From positions 6,014,001 through 6,078,000 of the forward strand of contig NZ_CP107918.1 of NCBI RefSeq assembly GCF_036014195.1: a stretch of DNA of 64,000 bases, given 5' to 3'. Numbering within the stretch: the first letter of the stretch is position 1; every line of letters begins with the position of its first letter. The DNA is from Streptomyces sp. NBC_00442. GTDB lineage: Bacteria; Actinomycetota; Actinomycetes; Streptomycetales; Streptomycetaceae. Below, piece after piece: positions 8,282-16,257 of the stretch. A model generated the notes under the pieces. The model had not been told where the DNA came from, did no database searches, and saw nothing but the letters and a program-made list of their open reading frames with translations. Both the position numbers and the translations under genes were made by a program.

Positions 8282-9064
8282 ATGAAGCCGACCCGTCTCG
8301 TGCCCGCGGTCATCGCCGTGTCGCTCGTCGCTCTCGCGGCCCCGGCCGCCGTCGCCGGCCCGTCCGTCCCGTCACCGCTCGCCTCCGCCGAGTCCAGGGC
8401 CGCGGCCCGCCAGGCCGCGTCCGCCCCCGCCACCCTCGACACGCTCGCCCGCTTCTTCTCCCGGGACGGCAAGGTGGCCCTGAAGGCCGCGGACCCGCAC
8501 ATCGAGGGTGACGCGGTGCCCGTCTACGCGCTCTCCCCGCAGTTCGTGGCGGGCAAGGCCGGCGCTCCGGTCGCCCAGCTGGAGTACCTCGCCTCCACGG
8601 CCGTCGCCGCCGACGGCCAGAAGGCCTCGCTGTGGACGGTCCGGCAGGACGCGACGTGGAAGGTCGTCAACATAGCGACCGGCGACGACGAGTCCCGCTA
8701 CGCCGCGGCCGGGGCCGCGAAGCTCCCCGGCGGCACCGTGTTCCAGGAGCCGCAGATCAACGCCTGGTACGTGGAGAAGGGCAGCAAGGTGCTGCCGCTC
8801 GACGAGGACGCCGTCAAGGCGATCGGTGCCGGTGGCACCACGCTCGCGGGCTACCAGAAGCGCGTCGCCACGGCGTACGGGGACAAGTTGCCGGGCTCGG
8901 CGTACGACAGGTCGGGCAAGGCGGGCGGCTACGCGGAGACGGCCGCGCCTCGTGGTACGGGGAGCGACGACTCCCTGACGGTGGTGTCCGTCGCCGGCGC
9001 GGTGTTGGTGTCCGGGCTGGCCGGGGTGGGCGTGCTGCGCAGGCGGCGGGGGGTGCGGGGGTAG
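8282..9064 (+). CDS. Exported, C-terminally membrane-anchored protein of unknown function
   Basis: 260 aa from ATG 8282; an in-frame GTG at 8273 overlaps the protease stop and is the alternative start. It has a signal peptide (MKPTRLVPAVIAVSLVALAA.. cleavage near AVAGP), an extracellular body of about 190 residues with no family I recognise, and a C-terminal TM segment (residues about 228-248) followed by LRRRRG, the sorting-signal shape without an LPxTG motif. It is translationally coupled to the cysteine protease upstream. Inference: surface partner, inhibitor or substrate of that protease. A strong 15-bp hairpin follows. Confidence 0.75.
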   Translation: MKPTRLVPAVIAVSLVALAAPAAVAGPSVPSPLASAESRAAARQAASAPATLDTLARFFSRDGKVALKAADPHIEGDAVPVYALSPQFVAGKAGAPVAQLEYLASTAVAADGQKASLWTVRQDATWKVVNIATGDDESRYAAAGAAKLPGGTVFQEPQINAWYVEKGSKVLPLDEDAVKAIGAGGTTLAGYQKRVATAYGDKLPGSAYDRSGKAGGYAETAAPRGTGSDDSLTVVSVAGAVLVSGLAGVGVLRRRRGVRG

Positions 9065-9070
9065 GCCCGG

Positions 9071-9109
9071 GGCCGGTGCGGGGCCCCCGGCCCCGGCCCC
9101 GCACCGGCC
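9071..9109 (+). terminator. 15-bp perfect hairpin
   Basis: GGCCGGTGCGGGGCC (9071-9085) and GGCCCCGCACCGGCC (9095-9109) pair perfectly around a 9-nt loop, 7 bases after the stop of the membrane-anchored protein gene. Clear terminator for the protease operon. Confidence 0.75.
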
Positions 9110-9119
9110 GCCCCCACCC

Positions 9120-9275
9120 CGGGGCGCGGGTTGCTCGCGCAGTTCCCCGCGCCCCTGACCCCGCTGTCGTCCGCGGGCCGTGCCCGCTGCTCGCGCAGTT
9201 CCCCGCGCCCGTCAAGACCCCGGTTCGTCCGCGGACCGTGCTCGCTTCTCGCACAGTTCCCCGGCTTCGGGGCGC
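9120..9275 (+). repeat. Degenerate ~57-bp tandem repeat with the GCGCAGTTCCCCGCGCCC core
   Basis: The core occurs at 9137-9156, 9193-9212 and, weaker, 9251-9265, giving steps of 56 and 58 bp. Flanking CCGCGGrCCGTG blocks repeat too. This is the same core as the end of composite repeats A and B, in opposite orientation. The 9065-9428 interval has no gene; it holds this array, the preceding hairpin and the inverted repeat at 9352-9415. Confidence 0.65.
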
Positions 9276-9351
9276 CCTGCGCCCACTGCGCGACCCGGAT
9301 ACGCCAGAAACCCGCCAGAACTTGCTCTTGGCCTGCTGAGTGCCTGACGCT

Positions 9352-9415
9352 GTCGGGGATCTTGGCGATGACGGACGGCCATGCCCTCGACATCCCGGCC
9401 TCCAAGATCCCCGAC
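9352..9415 (-). terminator. 14-bp inverted repeat after the quinone oxidoreductase gene
   Basis: GTCGGGGATCTTGG (9352-9365) and CCAAGATCCCCGAC (9402-9415) are perfectly complementary. The 36-nt loop contains its own GATG/CATC pairing. It lies 14 bases beyond the stop of the minus-strand gene. Confidence 0.5.
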
Positions 9416-9428
9416 CTCGTCACCCGCG

Positions 9429-10442
9429 TCAGCTCTGTGTTTCCTCGCGGCGTCCAAGAGCGGCCGCACCGGGTACGACGAGCAGCTTGCCGGTGGTACG
9501 CCGAGCCTCCAGATCGCTGTGGGCCTGGGCGGCCTCGGACAATGCGTAGCGGCCCGTTACGGTGACCGCGAGCGCCTTGGAGCGCACCCACTCGAACACA
9601 TCGGCGGCCCGTCGGAGCAGCTCGGACCGATCGGCGATGAAATCCCCGAGGCTGGGCCGGATCAGGGTCAGCGAACCGCCGTGGGCGAGCCGAATCGGAT
9701 CAAACGGAGGCACGGCACCACTTGCCGCGCCGAAGAGCACGAGATGGCCGCGGGACCGCAGGCTGGCGAGGCTCGCATCGAAGGTGTGCGCGCCGACGCC
9801 GTCGAAGACGACCGGCAGTCCCTGACCGCCGTTGAGCCGCCTCACCTCGGCTGCGAGATCGTCGACCGCAGAGGACAGAATCACCTCAGCGGCCCCGGCA
9901 CGCTTCGCCAGCTCGGCCTTCGCCGTGGTCGACGTCGTGCCGATCACCCTGCCGCCGAGATGGGTGATGAGCTGGGTCAAAAGCAGCCCCATGCCACCAG
10001 CAGCCGCATGCACGAGCACCGTGTCGCCCCCCTGAACCGGGTAGGCGTCCTTGACGAGATAGTGCGCGGTCATGCCTTGGAGGAGCACGGCGGCGGCTGT
10101 CTCGAAGTCGATGTCGTCGGGCAGCGGCACCAGCCGGGAGGAGTCCACGACGGCCCGCTCGGCATACGTGCCGGGAATCTCCACCCAACCAACCCGGTCC
10201 CCGACTGCGACGTCAGCGACGCCGGGACCGACTTCGACGACCGTGCCGGCGCCCTCAGCGCCCGGGGTGAAGGGCAGCGGGAGGCTGTACCGGCCTTCGC
10301 GGTGGTAGACGTCGAGGTAGTTGACCCCGGATGCGGCGACCTCCACGACCGCCTCGCCCGGACCCGGCCGCGGCTGGTCCACCTCGGCCTCCTTCAGCAC
10401 CTCCGGACCGCCCACCTCGTACACCTGAATCGCTCGCATCAT
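9429..10442 (-). CDS. Zinc-independent quinone oxidoreductase (MDR family)
   Basis: 337-aa medium-chain dehydrogenase/reductase of the NADPH:quinone reductase (Qor) type. It has an N-terminal GroES-like domain (MMRAIQVYEVGGPEVLKEAE, then GSGVNYLDVYHR-like ASGVNYLDVYHREGRY). The nucleotide-binding motif AAAGGMGLLLTQL lies around residue 150. The residues that bind catalytic and structural zinc in alcohol dehydrogenases are absent, as expected for quinone reductases. Two adjacent ATGs (10442 and 10439) could start it. Predicted reaction: NADPH-dependent reduction of quinones or enones. It stands alone, next to a recombinase remnant. Confidence 0.9.
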   Translation of the reverse strand: MMRAIQVYEVGGPEVLKEAEVDQPRPGPGEAVVEVAASGVNYLDVYHREGRYSLPLPFTPGAEGAGTVVEVGPGVADVAVGDRVGWVEIPGTYAERAVVDSSRLVPLPDDIDFETAAAVLLQGMTAHYLVKDAYPVQGGDTVLVHAAAGGMGLLLTQLITHLGGRVIGTTSTTAKAELAKRAGAAEVILSSAVDDLAAEVRRLNGGQGLPVVFDGVGAHTFDASLASLRSRGHLVLFGAASGAVPPFDPIRLAHGGSLTLIRPSLGDFIADRSELLRRAADVFEWVRSKALAVTVTGRYALSEAAQAHSDLEARRTTGKLLVVPGAAALGRREETQS

Positions 10443-10493
10443 GGCCCTTCAATATGCTCTTCGACATCGGCTTTCCCCCACCAACCCCGTTGA

Positions 10494-10852
10494 TGGCGAT
10501 CCGATTCCCGGCCAGCAGACCAGCTCGCCGCCCGGCAGAGCCTCGTCCCGGACGAGGCCGGGATCGAGGACGCGGTCGTCTTCGAGGAGGACCCCGGCAC
10601 CGCCAGCCGCCTCCACCCGCTCCAGCGCCCGAAGTTCGGCGAACTGCTCACGTACGCGCGGCCGGGCGGCACCCTGCACATCTCCGAGATGGCCTGGGCA
10701 GCACCCTGCGCGTCAGCGCCGTCCCCGCCGTGCACCGAGGGCTCCTCGCCCGCTGCCGGCCGCTCGGCGGCAGCCAGGACCGTCCCGCGGTCCCGGCCCG
10801 GCGCAAGGGCCGCCGCGAGTACGAGAACGGGGGCAGCGCCCTCACACCCTGA
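10494..10852 (+). pseudogene. Remnant of a recombinase-family (serine recombinase-like) protein
   Basis: Two pieces in different frames. Frame of 10494-10691 reads RPADQLAARQSLVPDEAG, then FEEDPGTASRLHPLQRPKFG and ELLTYARPGGTLHISEM. From 10688, in the frame ending at 10852, it reads GSTLRVSAVPAVHRGLLARC, then RPLGG and a basic tail RRKGRREYENGGSALTP. Both pieces match, from memory, the start and end of Streptomyces recombinase-family proteins whose middle (roughly 150-200 residues including the ..EMFRLVRGT.. region) is missing. The junction at about 10690 is also frameshifted, and the true N-terminus is missing (TGA at 10491). It is dead by deletion. Family identity is recalled, not searched. 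Confidence 0.6.
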
Positions 10853-10942
10853 ACAAGATCGTTCTCACCGGCAACCGCTGTACCGATGTTCCCCGACGCG
10901 GTTCCCCGCACCCCCGACGGGGCTCGGCAGGGGCAGCCTCAG

Positions 10943-10987
10943 CCCGTCATGGGGGTCCCCCTGCTCGTTGAGAGCTTGGGGAGGGGG
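10943..10987 (-). repeat. Partial copy of the composite intergenic repeat
   Basis: On the minus strand it reads CCCCCAAGCTCTCAACGAGC followed by AGGGGGACCCCCATGACGGG. This is a hairpin-forming variant of the CCCCCAAGGC..GACCCCCATGA block of copies A and B. It lies between the recombinase remnant and the uvrC promoter. Confidence 0.6.
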
Positions 10988-11032
10988 CAGCGTGCGAACG
11001 GGGTCCGCGGACGGGGCCCCAGGGGCGGGGTG

Positions 11033-11055
11033 GTGTCGGTGGGCGCCAGTAGGGT
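11033..11055 (+). promoter_or_regulatory. RecA-independent DNA-damage (PafBC/ClpR-type) promoter of uvrC
   Basis: GTGTCGGTG (11033-11041), 8 bases, TAGGGT (11050-11055). The known actinobacterial motif is TTGTCRGTG-N8-TANNNT, so only the first base differs. The ATG at 11063 starts 7 bases after the -10, so the transcript would be nearly or fully leaderless. Confidence 0.65.
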
Positions 11056-11062
11056 GGTGGGC

Positions 11063-13156
11063 ATGGCAGACCCCTCCACCTACCGCCCCAAGCCGGGACA
11101 GATCCCCGACTCGCCGGGGGTCTACAAATTCCGCGACGACCACCGCCGAGTGATCTACGTCGGCAAGGCGAAGTCCCTGCGCCAGCGGCTCGCCAACTAC
11201 TTCCAGCCGTTGACGAGTCTGCACCCCCGCACGGCCACGATGGTCACCACGGCCGCCTCCGTGGAGTGGACCGTCGTCGCCACCGAAGTCGAGGCGCTCC
11301 AGCTCGAATACTCCTGGATCAAGGAGTTCGACCCCCGCTTCAACGTCAAGTACCGCGACGACAAGAGTTATCCGTATCTCGCGGTGACCATGAACGAGGA
11401 GTTCCCGCGCGTTCAGGTCATGCGCGGCGCCAAGAAGAAGGGCGTGCGCTACTTCGGGCCGTACGGACAGGCGTGGGCGATCCGCGAGACCGTCGACCTG
11501 ATGCTCCGCGTGTTCCCGGTGCGCACCTGCTCGGCCGGCGTGTTCAAGCGTTCGGCGCAGATCGGCCGGCCCTGTCTGCTCGGCTACATCGGCAAGTGCG
11601 CGGCGCCCTGTGTCGGCCGCGTCACGCCCGAGGAACACCGCGAACTGGCCGAGGACTTCTGCGACTTCATGACCGGCCGCACCGGCGCGTACCTGCGCCG
11701 CGTCGAGCGGGACATGATGGTCGCGGCCGAGGACATGGAGTACGAGCGGGCGGCGCGGCTCCGGGACGACCTGGGCGCGCTCAGGAAGGCGCTGGAGAAG
11801 AACGCGATCGTCTTCAACGACGCCACCGACGCCGATCTGATCGCGGTCGCCGAGGACGAGCTGGAGGCGGCCGTCCAGATCTTCCACGTGCGCGGCGGCC
11901 GGGTGCGCGGCCAGCGCGGCTGGGTCACCGACAAGGTCGAGGCGGTCGACACCGCGGGCCTGGTCGAGCACGCGCTCCAGCAGCTGTACGGCGAGGAGAC
12001 CGGCGACTCGGTGCCGAAGGAGGTCCTGGTACCGGCGCTGCCCGAGGACGCGGACGCGGTGAGCGGCTGGCTCGCCGCCCGGCGCGGCTCCGCCGTCTCG
12101 CTGCGCATCCCGCAGCGCGGCGACAAGAAGGCCCTGATGGTCACGGTCGCGCGCAACGCGCAGCAGGCGCTCATGCTGCACAAGACCAAGCGCGCGTCCG
12201 ACCTGACCACGCGCTCGCGCGCGCTGGAGGAGATCGCCGCGGCCCTGGACCTCGACAGCGCGCCGCTGCGCATCGAGTGCTTCGACATCTCGCACCTCCA
12301 GGGCGACGACGTGGTGGCCTCGATGGTCGTCTTCGAGGACGGCCTCGCGCGCAAGAGCGAATACCGGCGCTTCCAGATCAAGGGCTTCGAGGGCCAGGAC
12401 GACGTCCGGTCCATGCACGAGGTGATCAGCCGCCGCTTCAAGCGGTACCTGGCCGAGAAGGCGCGTACGGGGGAGTGGGCCGAGGAGGAGACCGGGGACG
12501 AGACCGAGGAGGGGGCCGGCCCCACCGCCGCCGGGACGCCCGCCGCTCCCGGGCCCGGCGCCCCGGTTCCGCTCCCCGCGGCGCCCGGCCCCGCGTCCGG
12601 TGAGGTGTCCGCGCTCCAGGACGAGGACGGCCGCCCCAAGCGGTTCGCCTACCCCCCGCAGCTCCTCGTCGTCGACGGCGGGCAGCCGCAGGTCGCCGCG
12701 GCCAAGCGGGCCCTCGACGAGCTGGGGATGGACGACATCGCCGTGTGCGGGCTCGCCAAGCGCCTCGAAGAGGTCTGGGTGCCCGGCGAGGACGACCCCG
12801 TGGTGCTGCCCCGCTCCAGCGAGGGGCTCTACCTCCTGCAGCGGGTGCGTGACGAGGCCCACCGCTTCGCCATCACCTACCAGAGGGCCAAACGGACCAA
12901 GCGCTTCAAGGCGGGCCCCCTCGATGCCGTGCCCGGCCTCGGCGACACCCGCAAACATGCTCTGATCAAGCACTTCGGCTCGGTGAAGAGGCTCCGGTCG
13001 GCGACAATCGACGAGATCTGCGAGGTCCCCGGCATAGGCCGCAAGACGGCCGAGACCGTTGCCGCGTTCCTCGCGCAGGCCGCCCCGGCGGCGCCCGCCG
13101 TGAACACGGCGACAGGAGAGATCATTGAAGAGGACGACGGGGGCAGCACGACATGA
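11063..13156 (+). CDS. uvrC: Excinuclease ABC subunit C
   Basis: 697-aa UvrC, which makes both incisions in nucleotide excision repair. It has an N-terminal GIY-YIG nuclease ([20 protein letters not shown], residues about 13-32), Cys-rich turns near 155-180, a UVR motif [20 protein letters not shown] around residue 225, an RNase H-like endonuclease domain ([20 protein letters not shown] near 405) and C-terminal tandem HhH. An acidic then Pro/Ala-rich linker of about 45 residues interrupts the nuclease domain near residues 473-516, longer than in many homologues. Start ATG 11063 (MADPSTYRP) is fixed by homology and by the -10 just upstream. It heads the uvrC-rapZ-yvcK-whiA operon and overlaps rapZ by 4 bp. 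Confidence 0.97.
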   Translation: MADPSTYRPKPGQIPDSPGVYKFRDDHRRVIYVGKAKSLRQRLANYFQPLTSLHPRTATMVTTAASVEWTVVATEVEALQLEYSWIKEFDPRFNVKYRDDKSYPYLAVTMNEEFPRVQVMRGAKKKGVRYFGPYGQAWAIRETVDLMLRVFPVRTCSAGVFKRSAQIGRPCLLGYIGKCAAPCVGRVTPEEHRELAEDFCDFMTGRTGAYLRRVERDMMVAAEDMEYERAARLRDDLGALRKALEKNAIVFNDATDADLIAVAEDELEAAVQIFHVRGGRVRGQRGWVTDKVEAVDTAGLVEHALQQLYGEETGDSVPKEVLVPALPEDADAVSGWLAARRGSAVSLRIPQRGDKKALMVTVARNAQQALMLHKTKRASDLTTRSRALEEIAAALDLDSAPLRIECFDISHLQGDDVVASMVVFEDGLARKSEYRRFQIKGFEGQDDVRSMHEVISRRFKRYLAEKARTGEWAEEETGDETEEGAGPTAAGTPAAPGPGAPVPLPAAPGPASGEVSALQDEDGRPKRFAYPPQLLVVDGGQPQVAAAKRALDELGMDDIAVCGLAKRLEEVWVPGEDDPVVLPRSSEGLYLLQRVRDEAHRFAITYQRAKRTKRFKAGPLDAVPGLGDTRKHALIKHFGSVKRLRSATIDEICEVPGIGRKTAETVAAFLAQAAPAAPAVNTATGEIIEEDDGGSTT

Positions 13157-14097
13157 CTGAGCAGAACGAAGAAGACCGAGAAGCAGGAGTAGACGTGAGT
13201 ACGGGCACCACGATCGAGGCCGGCGGGGCCGATGCGCCCATCCCCGAGCTGGTGATCATCTCCGGTATGTCGGGCGCCGGGCGCAGCACCGCCGCCAAGT
13301 GTCTCGAGGACCTCGGCTGGTTCGTCGTCGACAACCTGCCGCCCGCGCTGATCCCCACCATGGTGGAGCTCGGCGCCCGCTCCCAGGGCAATGTGGCGCG
13401 CATCGCCGTCGTCGTCGACGTGCGCGGCCGCCGGTTCTTCGACAACCTCCGCGAGTCGCTCGCCGACCTCGACGCCAAGGAGGTCACCCGGCGGATCGTT
13501 TTCCTGGAGTCCTCCGACGACACGCTGGTGCGCCGCTTCGAGTCGGTGCGCCGCCCGCACCCGCTCCAGGGCGACGGCCGGATCGTGGACGGCATCGCCG
13601 CCGAGCGCGACCTGCTGCGCGAGCTGCGCGGCGACGCCGACCTGGTGATCGACACCTCCAGCCTCAACGTCCACGAGCTGCGCGCCAAGATGGACGCCCA
13701 GTTCGCCGGCGACGAGGAGCCGGAGCTGCGGGCCACCGTGATGTCGTTCGGCTACAAGTACGGCCTGCCGGTCGACGCCGACCTGGTGGTCGACTGCCGC
13801 TTCCTGCCCAATCCGCACTGGGTGCCGGAGCTGAGGCCCTTCACCGGCCTGAACGAGGAGGTGTCGGGCTACGTCTTCAACCAGCCCGGCGCCAAGGAGT
13901 TCCTCGACCAGTACAGCGAGCTCCTCCAGCTGATCGCGGCGGGCTACCGCCGCGAGGGCAAGCGGTACGTGACGATCGCGGTGGGCTGCACGGGCGGCAA
14001 GCACCGCTCGGTCGCCATGTCCGAGAAGCTCGCCGCCCGCCTCGCCTCCGAGGGGATCGAGACCGTCGTCGTACACCGGGACATGGGGCGCGAGTGA
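13153..14097 (+). CDS. rapZ: RapZ/YvcJ-family nucleotide-binding protein
   Basis: 314-aa P-loop protein. In Enterobacteria RapZ is the adaptor that delivers sRNA GlmZ to RNase E to control amino-sugar synthesis; the role in actinobacteria is less clear. Walker A is [20 protein letters not shown] at about residues 39-58, and [13 protein letters not shown] follows. The C-terminal domain has the conserved [22 protein letters not shown] and CTGGKHRSV motifs. The N-terminal 30 residues are acidic and variable. ATG at 13153 overlaps the uvrC stop (ATGA), and the gene overlaps yvcK by 4 bp, so translation is coupled throughout. Confidence 0.95.
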   Translation: MTEQNEEDREAGVDVSTGTTIEAGGADAPIPELVIISGMSGAGRSTAAKCLEDLGWFVVDNLPPALIPTMVELGARSQGNVARIAVVVDVRGRRFFDNLRESLADLDAKEVTRRIVFLESSDDTLVRRFESVRRPHPLQGDGRIVDGIAAERDLLRELRGDADLVIDTSSLNVHELRAKMDAQFAGDEEPELRATVMSFGYKYGLPVDADLVVDCRFLPNPHWVPELRPFTGLNEEVSGYVFNQPGAKEFLDQYSELLQLIAAGYRREGKRYVTIAVGCTGGKHRSVAMSEKLAARLASEGIETVVVHRDMGRE

Positions 14098-15116
14098 AGG
14101 TGTACCGTCGGCGCACCGTCGGTCCGGGGCTGCGCACCGGCCGCAAGCGGGGCGCCCAGCCCAAGGTCGTCGCCCTCGGCGGCGGCATGGGCCTCTCGGC
14201 CTCGCTCGCCGCGCTGCGCCGCATCACCGGCGACCTGACGGCCGTCGTCACCGTCGCCGACGACGGCGGCTCCAGCGGCCGGCTCCGCGACGAGCTGGGC
14301 GTGCTGCCGCCCGGCGACCTGCGCAAGGCGCTGGCCGCGCTGTGCGGCGACGACGACTGGGGCCAGACGTGGTCCCGGGTCATCCAGCACCGTTTCCAGT
14401 CCAAGGGCGAGCTGCACGAGCACGCCGTGGGCAACCTGCTGATCGTCGCCCTGTGGGAACAGCTCGGCGACCATGTGCAGGCCCTCGACCTGGTCGGCAA
14501 GCTGCTCGGCGCCCAGGGCCGGGTGCTTCCCATGTCCGCGGTCCCGCTGGAGCTCGAAGCCCTCGTACGGGGGCACGATCCGGAGCGCCCCGAGGACGTG
14601 GACACCGTGCGCGGGCAGGCCACGGTGGCGCTCACGCCCGGCGAGGTGCTCTCCGTCCAGGTGGTCCCGCACGACCCGCCGGCCGTCCCCGAAGCGGTCG
14701 CCGCGGTGCTCGACGCGGACTGGGTGGTGCTCGGTCCGGGTTCCTGGTTCTCCTCCGTCATCCCGCATCTGATGGTGCCCGAACTGCTCGACGCGCTCAC
14801 CGAGACCAAGGCCCGCAAGGTCCTCTCGCTGAACCTCGCACCACAACCGGGTGAAACCGATGGCTTCTCACCGCAGCGTCATTTGGAGGTTTTGGGACGA
14901 CACGCCCCTAAACTCGCCTTCGACGTGGTGCTGGCCGATGTGGCCGCCGTGCCCGACCGGGGGAGCCTGACCGAAGCCGCGAAACGGCTCGGAGCCGAGG
15001 TCGAGCTGGCGCCCGTGGCCAGGCCCGATGGTTCTCCGAAGCACGATCCGGAGCTGTTGGCCGCCGCGTACGACCGTATTTTTCGGATGCATGGAAGGAT
15101 CGGCCCATGGCGATGA
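14094..15116 (+). CDS. yvcK: YvcK/CofD-like gluconeogenesis factor
   Basis: 340 aa, GTG start at 14094 overlapping the rapZ stop. It has the CofD-like fold: [18 protein letters not shown] (about residues 24-41), then [19 protein letters not shown], and [18 protein letters not shown] in the C-terminal half. YvcK proteins bind UDP-sugars and are needed for growth on gluconeogenic carbon and for correct cell-wall synthesis (CuvA in mycobacteria). Placement between rapZ and whiA is the conserved actinobacterial and firmicute arrangement. The end overlaps whiA by 10 bp. Confidence 0.94.
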   Translation: MKVYRRRTVGPGLRTGRKRGAQPKVVALGGGMGLSASLAALRRITGDLTAVVTVADDGGSSGRLRDELGVLPPGDLRKALAALCGDDDWGQTWSRVIQHRFQSKGELHEHAVGNLLIVALWEQLGDHVQALDLVGKLLGAQGRVLPMSAVPLELEALVRGHDPERPEDVDTVRGQATVALTPGEVLSVQVVPHDPPAVPEAVAAVLDADWVVLGPGSWFSSVIPHLMVPELLDALTETKARKVLSLNLAPQPGETDGFSPQRHLEVLGRHAPKLAFDVVLADVAAVPDRGSLTEAAKRLGAEVELAPVARPDGSPKHDPELLAAAYDRIFRMHGRIGPWR

Positions 15117-16096
15117 CGCCGGCGGTGAAGGACGAGATTTCCCGGCTGCCCGTCACCCGGACCTGCTGCAGGAAGGCGGAGGTCTCGGCGATTCTTCGAT
15201 TCGCGGGCGGGCTGCACCTGGTGAGCGGCCGCATTGTGATCGAGGCGGAGCTGGACACCGCGATGGCGGCACGCCGGCTCAAGCGGGACATTCTGGAGAT
15301 CTTCGGGCACAGCTCCGAGCTGATCGTGATGGCTCCCGGCGGCCTGCGCAGAGGCTCGCGGTTCGTCGTACGGGTCGTGGCGGGCGGCGATCAGCTGGCC
15401 CGCCAGACCGGGCTCGTCGACGGGCGCGGGCGGCCCATCCGCGGCCTGCCGCCCCAGGTGGTCTCGGGGGCCACCTGTGACGCCGAGGCCGCCTGGCGCG
15501 GCGCGTTCCTCGCGCACGGTTCGCTGACCGAGCCGGGCCGCTCCTCGTCCCTCGAGGTGACCTGTCCGGGCCCGGAGGCGGCCCTCGCCCTGGTCGGTGC
15601 CGCACGGCGGCTCCAGATCGCGGCCAAGGCGCGCGAGGTCCGCGGTGTGGACCGGGTGGTCGTCCGCGACGGCGACGCGATCGGAGCGCTGCTCACCCGG
15701 CTCGGCGCGCACGAGTCGGTGCTGGCCTGGGAGGAGCGGCGGATGCGCCGCGAGGTCCGCGCCACCGCCAACCGCCTCGCCAACTTCGACGACGCCAACC
15801 TGCGCCGCTCGGCGCGGGCCGCGGTGGCCGCGGGGGCACGGGTCCAGCGGGCCCTGGAGATCCTGGCGGACGAGGTGCCCGAGCACCTGGCGGCCGCCGG
15901 CCGGCTGCGCATGGAGCACAAGCAGGCCTCCCTGGAGGAGCTGGGCGCGCTCGCCGACCCGCCGCTGACCAAGGACGCGGTCGCGGGCCGGATCCGGCGC
16001 CTGCTGGCGATGGCCGACAAGCGGGCCCAGGACCTGGGCATCCCCGGCACGGAGTCCAACTTGACGGAGGAGATGGCGGACGGTCTGGTCGGCTGA
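15107..16096 (+). CDS. whiA: Sporulation/division regulator WhiA
   Basis: 329-aa DNA-binding protein needed with WhiB for sporulation-specific cell division in Streptomyces. The N-terminal two-thirds is a degenerate LAGLIDADG homing-endonuclease fold ([20 protein letters not shown] at residues 7-26; [11 protein letters not shown]). The C-terminal third is a helix-turn-helix ([20 protein letters not shown] near residues 284-303) followed by [12 protein letters not shown]. Start ATG 15107 lies inside yvcK, with GGAAGGA upstream. It is last in the uvrC operon. I could not see the internal promoter known upstream of whiA in other streptomycetes. Confidence 0.97.
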   Translation: MAMTPAVKDEISRLPVTRTCCRKAEVSAILRFAGGLHLVSGRIVIEAELDTAMAARRLKRDILEIFGHSSELIVMAPGGLRRGSRFVVRVVAGGDQLARQTGLVDGRGRPIRGLPPQVVSGATCDAEAAWRGAFLAHGSLTEPGRSSSLEVTCPGPEAALALVGAARRLQIAAKAREVRGVDRVVVRDGDAIGALLTRLGAHESVLAWEERRMRREVRATANRLANFDDANLRRSARAAVAAGARVQRALEILADEVPEHLAAAGRLRMEHKQASLEELGALADPPLTKDAVAGRIRRLLAMADKRAQDLGIPGTESNLTEEMADGLVG

Positions 16097-16186
16097 GTCC
16101 GTCCATCGCTCAACTCGCCACGCCCGGCGCCCACTTGGTGGGCGCCGGCTCCGTTTCCGTGAGCGGCGGCACCGAACCTGCGGTAT

Positions 16187-16207
16187 TGACATGATCATGA
16201 AGTGTCA
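16187..16207 (+). promoter_or_regulatory. TTGACA element with TGACA/TGTCA inverted repeat upstream of the M14 peptidase gene
   Basis: TTGACA at 16186-16191 overlaps an inverted repeat TGACA (16187-16191) / TGTCA (16203-16207), with TCATGA inside. The -10 at the expected distance (about 16209-16214, GAGCCT) is poor, which suggests an activator or a non-housekeeping sigma factor. Confidence 0.4.
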
Positions 16208-16257
16208 TGAGCCTGGCGTCTGTCCACTTCCGTGGCACACATCAGCAAGGGGGGCTC

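Noticed and set aside
9120..9275. CRISPR-like array
   Set aside because: Units degenerate and only three, spacing sequences are related to each other, same core is dispersed elsewhere in intergenic DNA.
10331..10852. 173-aa intact plus-strand gene
   Set aside because: Only the C-terminal third resembles a protein; its N-terminal part is antisense to the quinone oxidoreductase gene. Treated as pseudogene remains.
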